A stretch of 64,000 bases of DNA, taken from Actinostola sp. cb2023 (Eukaryota; Cnidaria; Anthozoa; Actiniaria; Actinostolidae). Both the position numbers and the translations under genes were made by a program. Below, piece after piece: positions 50,308 to 61,700 of the stretch (within the stretch, counting starts at the first letter, position 1; every line of letters starts with the position of its first letter). The notes under the pieces were generated by a model that did not search any database, was not told the DNA's origin, and was given only the letters and a program-made list of their open reading frames with translations. The DNA lies in NCBI GenBank assembly GCA_033675265.1, contig JAUJYZ010001332.1:156501-220500 (forward strand), given 5' to 3'.

Positions 50308-51902
50308 GTAAGGAATACTGACCTTATAGACACTCATTTATTCCTGACGTTTTAAATGACAACATAACATACTAACATAACTTTCCTTTCGTACGGGAAA
50401 TTAGTTCTAATATCCGGGGGGTGGGGTACTCTGGTCGATTTCGGGTAGGGTGTGTGCTGCGGACACCTCAAAACCCTAGCCCGATCCAAGACCTATAAAT
50501 TTTCCGTTCCTTATTCCAGACATGAGCTCGCAAATCTCAGTACCCCCAAGCCCCCCCCCCCCCCCCCCCCCCATCCCAACCGGATTATAAAATTACTCCA
50601 CTTAGAGAAATTGGAACAAAGCGTCGTTTATTCCCCTTATTATAACAGGGCAGAGAAATGACTCTAAGTTCGCGGATCCAGGCAAACTTTCCAAAATTGT
50701 CGATTCTCAAGTAATCACTTTTTCATCGTCCAGGATGAATAAACGTAATTCCCGGGATGTATGTGAACACATTCATGATATAATGTATGGTATCATGAAT
50801 CCGTCCAATGTCCATTCATTCAGCCCAGTTTTCTAGTTCCACCTGTCCGATCGCTACACAAACCAGAAACGAATAGGAATATCTGATCCGTGACATTTCA
50901 GTCGACCTAAATCGTAAATTGTTGAAATACAGATAGATAGATAGATAAACTTTATTTATGTGTCAAATGTAATAGCTGAGGGGAAAATCCCTCTACTAAT
51001 ATATAGGGGACACCTAAAACTAAATCTACAAATGACAAACTAGTTAAGGAAATGCAAATATACGGTTCGACCAACAGCATCAATCAATGATTATGCCTTC
51101 AAGGGTCGGTTGAGGGTTGGATGAGGGTTGAATGAGGGTTGGATGAGGGTCGGATAAGGGTTGGATGAGGGTTGGATGAGGGTTGGATGAGGGTCGGATA
51201 AGGGTCGGTTGAGGGTCGGATGAGGGTCGGATAAGGGTCGGATGAGGGTCGGATGAGGATCGGATGAGGGTCGGATGCAAGTCAACTGCTTAGATCTAAA
51301 AATGACACATTGCGACTGTGTTTCCCCTATATTTTCCACACCAGGCTTCAGCTGATTAAAGTTTGAATCTAGTAAAGGTTAGGATTGCTTTTTTTATTCC
51401 TATGCGGGGAACGGTCTCAAAAGGGTGGAGGTTGGACCTGGGGACATATTTGCAGGCATAATGAGAGGGGCGCGCTAAAAAAAAATGTTTTAGGCACGAA
51501 TATTTTTTCTACCTGTGTTTCTCTGCAGGAATTGTTTTGGAGTTGTGTAGCTCTTTTTTTGGGTGGTAAGGTTCTTGCAGGAATTGTTTTTGGAACATTT
51601 TTTATTTGCAGGATTTTTCTGGGGAATTGTCATCCCCCTCCTACCATTTCTAATGGCCAACCCCTAATGTAAAAAGAGTTGTGCAATTGACGACAACGAC
51701 GAGACCATTGTGTGTTAATTTATAATAATAAAATAGCGTTTAAGTACTAAAAAACGTTCCCTAGATTTTTAATGTTTAAATATGTTTTCTTCAGAAGGAT
51801 TTTGCTCTCCCAATCCATGTCATAACAATGGAAAATGTAAGAACCGAATGTATGGATTCAAATGTGTCTGCAGGAATGGATTCACAGGGAAGCGTTGCTC
51901 AG
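49659..51902 (+). CDS. Gene D (3' end not seen): signal peptide, Leu/Asn/Ser-rich region, poly-Asp, one EGF
   Basis: Two exons found: 49659-50307 and 51795-51902. The ATG at 49659 is the first after an in-frame TGA at 49647-49649. Exon 2 ends on a phase 1 donor (GTACGT), so at least one more exon must follow, but I find no convincing one before the start of gene E at 54552. Three options: the remaining exon is too short or odd to see; gene D is a fragment; or its transcript continues into the gene E exons from 55922, whose acceptors are all phase compatible. The N-terminus is unlike those of genes B and C except for a signal peptide plus low-complexity stretch. Confidence 0.7.
50550..50572. 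repeat. Poly-C tract
   Basis: About 22 C in a row within a GC-rich repeat (50415-50600). Confidence 0.9.
50934..51065 (-). repeat. Retroposon 3' end with (CTAT)n tail
   Basis: Minus strand runs into ACACATAAATAAAGTTTATC and then CTATCTATC, a typical non-LTR retroposon end. Confidence 0.5.
51102..51279. repeat. 11-bp minisatellite GAGGGTYGGAT
   Basis: About 16 copies with TT/TC and GATGA/GATAA variants. Confidence 0.9.
51795..51902 (+). CDS. Gene D exon 2: canonical EGF
   Basis: 36 codons; the encoded C1-C6 frame is CSPNPCHNNGKC onward with CVC and a final GFTGKRC. Acceptor TTTTCTTCAG, donor GTACGT. Confidence 0.88.
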
Positions 51903-52158
51903 GTACGTAAACACAATGATCGTATTTGGTTATTGTTAATGGTTGTAGTTATTTTAGTAATTGCATGGTTTGTAGTGATGTTTAGATGAAATTTAGAGTT
52001 TAGATTTTAGTGTGTAAGCTATAAATTATTCCAAATTGAACGAGAAATCGTATGATTACCAAGTAATAATATTCATGCAAAAAAAAGGTAATTTTCACTG
52101 CAGTGCAAATTACTTTTCAACTGCACTGCTCTTAGCCAATCAGAATCGATATTATTTT

Positions 52159-52159
<1 letters not shown>

Positions 52160-52232
<73 letters not shown>

Positions 52233-52242
52233 GTTATTATTA
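52160..52242. repeat. (ATT)n microsatellite
   Basis: About 27 units in the gene D/E spacer. Confidence 0.95.
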
Positions 52243-52365
52243 TGTATGGGATAATTACCACCAGTGATATATCAAAATTAAATGAAGGTAATTCCATCGC
52301 GCATTCGTGCGCATCATTTCTGCGCATGCATTTTTATTGGGTAGCCTTTCCAATATGGCGGAAAA

Positions 52366-53074
52366 CGGTGGCAGCTAAATGTGATGCTTCAAAACGACCT
52401 TTGAATGTCAAACAATTGAACGAATCTAATGTGTTACTGCATCGTTCTATTGTTTTATATTTAAAGTGCTACTTGGACGAAAATCGATCGAAGTTTAATT
52501 TAGCTGAAACTTCACTGAAATAATCTCAAAGAGTCATACAATTACTGGTTAATGTGTTTTCTCAAAATTCCTATGGGAAGTATTACATTTTTATGAATCT
52601 TTAGAAGTGTCAGTGAGGTCATCTACTCAATCGTAATAATCAACACAGCTTCGCTCCATACATTTCTTTGTGTTTAGTGACTTTAGTTTCTTGAATTATT
52701 TTATTTCTATGAAGCTAAAAGTTTGGGTGAAGGAGTTTTCTTACATTATCTGTGCTTAGGATTGATTGTCTGACCAGTTGTCTTCAATGCAGAGCTGTTA
52801 TCTGAACAAAACATTGAGATATTTTGACTCACAAAATACAAAGAAATGTATGGAGCTGAATGTTGGGTCGAGTAGATGACGTCACTGACACCTCTAAAGA
52901 TTCATAAAAATATAGTACTTCCCTCTGGAATATCGAAAAAAGATTTTAACTAGTTATTATTAGACCCTTGAAGAATTATTCAATGAAGTTTCAGCTAAAT
53001 TAAATTTCGATCGATTTTCGTCCAAGTAGCACTTTAATGAGGTCCTTTTGAGGCATCTCATTTAGCTGCCACCG
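52366..53074. mobile_element. ~710-bp foldback element
   Basis: Left arm GGCAGCTAAATGTGATGCTT, right arm its inverse at 53050-53074; longer match at TTGGACGAAAATCGATCGAA and AGAAGTGTCAGTGAGGTCAT. A related piece (CATTCGTACGCATCATTTCT) lies at 62950-63030. Confidence 0.75.
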
Positions 53075-54540
53075 GCTAAAACTATACGGTATTGGTGCTC
53101 AAGGAAGAAGTACTATTTTAAGGTTTCCAGCATCCAAGTAACGTTGACAAAGGTACCAAAAATAATCTGGAAACCAGGTCTAAAACACTGACGTGGTTTT
53201 AGAATGGTTTCTCATACGTATCATTAGATATTCATGACATAGTGGACAATGGTGTAGTTAGAACTAATTTTCATATTTGGAAACGACTTCCAAATACGAT
53301 TCAGCAAATATACTGATCGCTATTGGTGTTTTTCACCGAAATCAAACAAAAATATCCAATCACTTTATTCATGCAGTGGAAAACTGAATATCAAGTCTTG
53401 AACAGCACATAAAACTTAACAAATTGTCAATCGTGATGATGGATGTATGCACCGTAGTACACGAGGTACAACTCAAGAAAACCAAGGATAAACGCTCAAA
53501 AACAACGGAATAGTTTTATGCTTTATATAAAGGTTAAGCTAGTGCCCAAGTGTAAACACATTATATGAACATTCACAATGAATAAATAGCAGAAAAACTG
53601 AGTTCGTCGAAGGGTTCAAAATTCACTTGTTGTCTTGGTAGTGTTCGAGTCAACCAGGCACTTATCTCTACAAGGTTGTCCCAAACCTCACAAATTCATT
53701 GCTCCAAACATTTGAGTTCAAATATGGACGAGTAGAAGAAAAGGATCCATAAAACAAACGTGTTTTGCCAAACATTTTGGAAGAAAATTACACCGCAGTA
53801 CAAATACTATTTTATTCCACGTTTGACTGTCCGTTTTATGTTCTCTTTCTCTCTCTTCAGAGACTTCTCAGGCAAAAACAATAAGTTAGTGCTTGGGAGA
53901 TCATGTAGCCAGGGACAAATATTCAGCTAAATATATGTGGTTGCCCAGGCAACCGTAGAAGCTTTAATTAATTCCAAACCCTGAAATTCAAAGCTTAAAG
54001 CAGGATAAATGAGGTTGAAAACCTGAATTTACAAAGCTATAAAGTGTATAGGATAGATAGGATATTATAGATATTATAGACAAACAAAATGAAGCAAGTA
54101 ATCTAGGAACGCATTGGAACAACAATTTAGGGATACAATTTGTGAACTTCAAGTTTTTTTCATTGCACTAGTCTTAGATGACCTAATCTGCGGGTAGACA
54201 ATCGTTTCATCCAACCCACTACTTTACCTGCTTTTTCGGGTTATGAAAAACTGCATATTATACGAGGATAAAGTAAGTCCGAAACCCAAGGAAATCCACA
54301 TTAACGCAAAATAAATCAGCGAGCTTCGCCCATCGTTCTAAATCAACTCGAATGATAAGAATTGTAATTCATTTTTATTATTTTGATTGTGTTGTCATTG
54401 CTACGGTTCAAAAGCTGGCAAGTGGTATCGACACGATCGATAGAGCAAATGCATGCCACTTCCATCTCGTGTCCAAGGCAAATAGTATTTCATTTTAGGC
54501 GTTTCCCAAGATATTAGTTTAGATAAATGTCTGTTTGTAG
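53075..54540. other. Spacer upstream of gene E, no exon seen
   Basis: Scanned for a missing gene D exon; no EGF- or CRD-like cysteine pattern with splice sites was found. Presumed to include the gene E promoter. Confidence 0.45.
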
Positions 54541-54551
54541 AGGATATATCA

Positions 54552-54738
54552 ATGATCAGTGTTGCATGGGTCTTTAAAGTTGTACTGGTGACTATACCGC
54601 TAATTCATGCGTCGTATCGTCATCTAGGAAGAAACCCTTGTCAACCGAATCCCTGCCAGTACGATGGAGAATGTAGTCTGTCTGGGACGAGTTTTGATTG
54701 CTCATGTCCCCCTGGAAGAAAAGGAGAACGATGTGAAG
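54552..54738 (+). CDS. Gene E exon 1: signal peptide plus EGF 1
   Basis: Met-Ile-Ser-Val-Ala-Trp start with hydrophobic core [14 protein letters not shown], then EGF 4-5-8-1-8. The frame is open upstream of the ATG and a TTTGTAG acceptor-like site precedes it at 54534-54540 in phase 1, so this could also be spliced as an internal exon. I prefer a start because of the signal peptide. Confidence 0.7.
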
Positions 54739-57700
54739 GTAAGGTGTGAAGAAAGATGGGCTGCCTCAATAAGGCACTCTATGTCAATTTCATAGTTTTA
54801 GAGAGTGTGTTATTTGGTTCAGCAATTTGAGCTCACATTTTAATATTTTAATAATTTTAATAATCTCCACATCTCTCTCTCTCTCTTATGTTGTTGTTTG
54901 CTAAGAATCATACTACCAAGAGATTGGTACGAATATCTGCATGAAATGTCATTTTTTTTACATAAAGTACCTTAAATCTCTTGACGCGGGCAAAAATATA
55001 CGTTTTAATGAATGACTACAGAGATAACCTAACGTAGTCATGTATTTTAATTGTCAATTCGCGGGTTTTGGTACATGTAATACTAAAGGAACTGGAAATT
55101 GTATTAGATGGTGCGAATTGCCAGAAACCGTACCTTGGTGTTTTTTTTTACCAAAAGAAATCCAATAAAACGTACGTAGCACCGGTTTTATCTGCATGAC
55201 CTAAGCAATCCGCTCTATAGAGGTCGGCATGGAGGTGCTTATGATTTAGCAAATGCTTCAGTCAATTTCGGGAAATTTCGGTTGGAGATTGTTGACAACC
55301 TTTGGAGATTGCCCTACCCTTTTCTTTTGTAACAAATCGAATTTGAAAAACTCCGCAATAACTCAGCTGTGTCATGAACTCAAAGTGAATCAAGGAATCT
55401 AAAGGATGTACATTTATTTCAACGATACACCATGAGGCTAGGAGAGGCGACCGAAATACAATCAGATATCGATCATAGTCCTGGATTGAGTCCATGTTCA
55501 CACATTTCCCAGCTGGTATTGTCATATGTCATTTGCCGCGAATTTCCGTCTTAATTTCCCACGTACGGCCTGCTTCCAGTCTGGCCTTGTAGCTCAGCTG
55601 GTAGAGCATCGGTGATCAGTTTCGAGGGTCGTAGCTATAGGTTCGAATCCCATCGGGATCAGATATTATTTCTGTTCAGTTCTACTCTCTTTCTAGGGCA
55701 AACGCTCAGAAGAACTTCATGCATGGGTATCTTTACAGCACTTTTATTTTTAATGTTCCCTCAATTTTTGTGCATTTCTCGAGTTATTGATACAAATAGA
55801 TCTGAATAAAACAAGCAAAAGAAAACAAAATAACAACAACATCAAAAAAGTAAAACAACAACAGCAGTAAGGTTGAAATCAATAAGTTATTTGATTCATG
55901 TTACTGTACGCTTCTTTACAGTTGAAGACCGTTGCCACCCAAATCCATGTATGAACGGAGGAACCTGTACAGAATTAAATGAAGGCCACGAATGTACTTG
56001 CGTCCATGGTTACCGAGGCAAAAACTGTGAAGGTGAGTAGAAATAACAGTTAAGTACAAAATATCCATATATGGATATATCTGAATGATTTTCCGAAAAA
56101 CCTGGCTGTAATAATTAGTCAGTTCAACGACATTCATGGATAAACTGGAGCGTAATTGCCCTATATCGTTACGACATAACGCCTTGTTTATAAGGGGGAC
56201 AAAATCGTGAAGAACAATAACAATATGAACTAAGGGTGCGTTCGATTGACCTTATTCCAGAATAGAAATACACGGAATAACATCCCTAAATCGCTGTCAC
56301 GCAGTTACTGTCCACTGTAAATTGAAACGATTCCTTGTTGTATCATAATAAAGGTACGAAGGAACGGTTTGGAATTTTAAATGTGCTGAAAAAAAGCATC
56401 CAAGTGTATTCCTATTCTGGAATAGGGTCAATCGAACTCACCCTAAATCTGCTCTGCTGAGGTTCGGATCGTTTGATTTCAAATTGGATAGTTTCCAGAT
56501 ATGATATGCATCGATACTTTTCCCACAATATTTACTGTGTTTGGTGACTTTTATCGCTTTCAGACGGTCTGTAGAATACATTTATTTCGCGACCATAATA
56601 AACAATAGATTGTTTTGATTTGATGTCATAATGATATTGGGCAATTGATGATCAACATTCCCATTGGTCAGCCTGTTTAAAGATTTTGTATCAGTCGCTG
56701 CGCTAATGATTCCACTTGAGGTTTGAACCGATTGTGTGTCGTCAAGTGTGTGTCAAAATAGTACAGACAACTCAAAACCATCTGCAATTAATTTGTATTT
56801 TATAGCAACTTAACCTGTCAAAGCGGGAAAGTCTTCGAGTTTTACATGCACTGTGTGTCTGTACTCTTATTGACAACGGCAAACCAACCAATCATATTGC
56901 GAGATTACTCTGAAGTGTTGTAAAAATATATTTTGTAGCGCGCAGTGGTAGCTGTTCAACAAATCCGTGTCAGAATGGTGGACAATGCGTCGAGACGGGG
57001 TCTGGATTTGAATGCATCTGTAGACCTGGACATACTGGTACTCTGTGTACAGGTAGAGAAAACACATAGACATACAATATAATAAATTCCAGCATTACAT
57101 TATGAAATTATTAATCAAATTAAAAGTTGTCTAAATGACTCCAAATTACTGACAATTACTATTTCTATAATATCGCATGGTTTCCCTTAATGTCAAATAT
57201 AAAATATAATTGTATTGGAAAGCCAACGTTTTCAAACACTGGTTAATGTTAGAGCACGTGTTTATAATCCGTTTATTTGTCAGGATCAGAAAACAAGTGT
57301 CTTGTCAACCCGTGCCTTAATGGTGGACGATGTCTGCAGAGAGTAAGTGGGACTGGATACGAGTGTGATTGTCCTTCAGGATATAGGGGAGCACTATGTG
57401 AAGGTACGTTTTGACAAACTATTACATTTACGTGTCCTTTACCAAAGTCAAGGATTGTTAAAGCAATTCCAAAAAAATATATATCTGCATTTTTTCTTGT
57501 TTAGCGAAATACTGCCATGCAATCATACTAGACGACATTCGAATTTATATAGCTGTTATATATAGTCATTATTGAAGCTAAACAATGGGGAGTTTGTAGG
57601 TCTTGCTAGACATTTTCAATTTTAATCCAACAAAAACAAATATAATATTTGAAAAGAGCACACCAAAGTTTACAAAATTGAAATTTTGAAGTAATAATTA

Positions 57701-58751
57701 GAGCGAAAGTTATGGGCGACGGCCGAAGTTGGCTTTTTTCTTAACGTATAGTGATGGTGTATAAAACATATGTACAAAAGTTAAATTTGTATAGGAAATA
57801 CCACAGTTCGAGAAGAATTAATGAAAAATACCACGCATATTTGATGAAAGTGGCTGAATACCACGAGTGCCTAGCACGAGTGGTATTCAGCCACTTTCAT
57901 CAAATACAAGTGGTATTTTTCATTAATTCTTCGAGAACTAAGTGGTAATTCCTATTAATAACACACCTACAAAAAATATGAGTTTCTTTATAGTAGCAAA
58001 TCGCGCGTAACACAATCACAACCACAAATAATAAAATAGCACATGTGCAATTTTCTTTAATACCGTGCAATTAATTAATTGCACGGTATTAAGAAAAAAT
58101 CCACAGTCAATCAGCCAATCAGAAACGAGTATTTTTTGTAGGTGTGTTATTAAGTAACATATCTACTTGGAACCATGAAATGGGATGTGAAAATCAGTCA
58201 ATTCGTTCGAACTTGCCGGCACACTACATATAGGACATCAAGTTCACTTCAAACTCAAGATGATTTCTAGTATAGATAGTAACTCCAATTATTCTCTAGG
58301 TGTGACTTTAGGACTCAATGGTTATTGAAATGAGTTTATACAAAGATAATCTTCATGAGAATGATGGAATCTATATCTAATTGCAGATATGAGTCCCTGT
58401 CAACCGGACACCTGTCACAATGGAGGTTCATGTTTTGCATCTAACAACGGCTATAAATGTGTTTGTCGGCGAGGCTTTGGGGGCAGAAATTGTGACGGTA
58501 AAACCAGCTCATTTCCATAATACCCGTTAAGTTATATCAGCATTGACGTGTTGTACATTTAACTTCTAGTTCATCGCAGCTGCCAGGTTGACACGTGCAA
58601 GAACGGAGCAAGATGCATCGAGCATGAGAATGGGTTCAAGTGTGTTTGTCCCTCTGGCTATAGAGGACTATATTGTGAAGGTACAGTGAGAGAAAAGGGA
58701 CTAGGAGCGAGGGACTAGGAGCGAGGTCACCCTGGATAAATATTATTGTTA

Positions 58752-58790
<39 letters not shown>

Positions 58791-61700
58791 ATCATGCTGC
58801 TATATATTGCATCTTAAAAATGAGTTTGCTGAACTGAAATCTTTAAATCATCTGTTTTTAAGAAATCCTACGTAATAGCTATATAATTTTGTTAACATTT
58901 CAGATGCTGAAAAGTGCCATCCAAACCCTTGTCTTCATAACGGAGAATGCGTTGAACTAGAAAGTGGCTTCAAATGTCGATGTCAGGGGCAGTTTAAAGG
59001 GACTCGTTGCCAAGGTGAAGCAGCAATACAAACTAGTTCACACGAAACTAATTAGAACGACGCTTAAGACTACCAAATACAATCGATGTATCTGACGTTT
59101 TACAGTTAAAATTGAACAGTTCGTAATTATTTCCACTGGTTCCAATTTTAGGTACTGAGGGTTGTATTAAGATTAGGTTCAAGGTTTTATGATGGGTCGT
59201 CTTAAGATTATGTTGAGGGTCTTATGGTGGTAAACACGGTCTAATATTGCGCGCAACATTGCTGGCAGCAAGTATTACAGTATTACAGTATTTCAGCGTG
59301 TGTCCACCCCTGCAACATGTTGCGTGCAGTGTTGCTGAAGAAGAATCGATTTCTACTTCAACAACATTGCGAGCAACAAATTATGTCATGTGAGTGCGCG
59401 CCGTAGTCAATTGCAAGAAATATTGCACGCAATGTTGCATCGTGTTTCCGCACCTTCAGTTTTGAAGGATATAAATAAAAGGAAGTAGAATATGCAAGTA
59501 TGTTAGCAATGTCCTAAAAATTGTAAGTGAAACATTTTGATCCACAACACACATTCTTATTGCCTTGCTGTAAAAACGATTGTAGCTTGACACCACATTG
59601 AATACTTCGAACTTCCCTTAATAACTCTAACTAAATCAAGTCTCATCTTCTCAGAAAGATCAAGTCATTGGGATTCGACTATTATTAAATTATTCGCCGT
59701 TAAATACTCGCTCACTGCTACAACCTCCCACCAGTAAATTTTAATCGACTTGATACGTTTATCCAATGTAGATATTGACCTTTGTGCTGTAAACCCTTGC
59801 AAGAATGGCGGCCAATGTCTTAACTATAATGGAGGCTTCAAATGTATCTGTGTACAAGGCTTCAACGGAGATACTTGTCAAGGTAGTAGATTCATAATGC
59901 ATAGTCAAACCTGTATCAAGCGGACACGCTTATTTTAAAGGGTTCTCGGATTAGCAATTGCTGGTTTTCAATCAATCCAAAGTTGGTGGGCATTGTGTTG
60001 GTAGCATACGTGAGAAGCTAATGAGGAATGCTTCGTCATTCAGTGGACACCAACATGGTCACTCTCTAAAGTACATCTATCAAATTATCCATTGAATAGC
60101 TGAACTAGTGTGTTCGCTCGATACAGGTTTAACTATATTACAAAGTACGGAGCCACCTATGGTTATGTCGATGACATACCTCGATGATGCGGTAATTTGA
60201 GGAAACTGACAATTCCTTTTTCTCTTCAGAGAAAAGTTCGTGTGAGCCCAACCCGTGTCATAATGGTGGACAGTGTATTCAGGACGCAAGCAATTTCCGA
60301 TGCACATGTGGCAAGGGATACGTTGGCAAACGCTGCGAACGTAAGTCTCTATCCTGCAATTTTGCTGTGTATCATTTCATAGTAATTTTGGATAACACAT
60401 TTTCATTTTTAGAAAATAATTTATTTCAATATTGTGTTGATGAATGAAAATAAGCTAAACTGTCTAACTTAACAATCGACTCTATTGGAATAGTCTGTAG
60501 TTCTAGTAGAGTGCACCCATGCCATGTGAGCATCCTTTTGGTACTTGCTTGCATTTTCTTCTCCGAAGACAACTGAAGCTTTTATTTAAACAATACAGCA
60601 GTTCCATCGAGGGCCTACAGGTGCTGTGATATGCCGGAGGAAGCTGGATTTATGCTCCGATAAACAAATATTTGTCCGAGAAATTAACTTTAGAGGACAA
60701 ATGTGCAGTTTTAGAGGAGCGTCCAGTTCCCGAGGGCACATTCACAACATAGGCCCGAAATAAGAACTACTCTATTGTCTTTATTATTCTAAAATAAAAT
60801 TTTCCTTAGCAAAGCATGTCGCGCTCGGGCATTATTCTCTGATAGTTGTCCTCGGCGGAGCGACACTATTGCGTCACGTGATCATAGTTTTGAGAGAAAT
60901 GGAGAATTTATTGTTAATAAATCATAATGACATCCAGAAGTCAGCCATATGACACAAAACAGTAGAAGATAACTGCTTTGATCACGTTTCTCTACGACGT
61001 AAACATATTAATATTATATCAGCCAAAGCAGTTACATATTTTAAAAATATCAAACAGAATACCTGAATGAATCGAAACGTTCGCAGGAATGACCAGTACG
61101 ACTTCATCAGTTTATCAAATATTCTAAAAAGTAAATACTAAGTGAATACTTACACGATTTGCACAACGATTTTAAAGTTCGCTCCCTTTTTCCCCCAAGA
61201 GATCGATAGCTGCCTTTCAAGTCCTTGTCATAATGGTGGCACGTGCAAAAACGTTGATGGTGGGTTCAGCTGTTCTTGTCCCTCAGATTATAGGGGGACA
61301 TACTGTACTGGTAAGTCATCAAATTGAGAAACGCTAAACGCTTCCCCCCTCCCTAGGGGGTACTCAGGTATAAGAGTGATGGGGACGTGCGAAGGCCTTT
61401 TCGGGGTTTACAAAATAATTTAAAAAAATAATATGAAAATGTTGATATAACTTTTTTGCCAAATACTTTTTTAAATTATTTTACTTTTACCTTAATTATG
61501 AGAAGCATGAAAAGAAGGTCACGTTGGTCTTTATTAATTTTGGTTTCATTAGCACCTCCCAGTCTCTCCTCTACCTAAGTAACCCCCTCCTATCTGGGAT
61601 CCTCTCTTGAAAAACCCGGCATGCGCAAGGCATTTATCTTGCTTTTATTAAGCGCTGAGGTTTTGTATTTATCTTTCTTCAAATATGGCTATCGAATCAA

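Noticed and set aside
55582..55665. Functional tRNA
   Set aside because: Acceptor and anticodon stems do not pair; better explained as a tRNA-derived retroposon.
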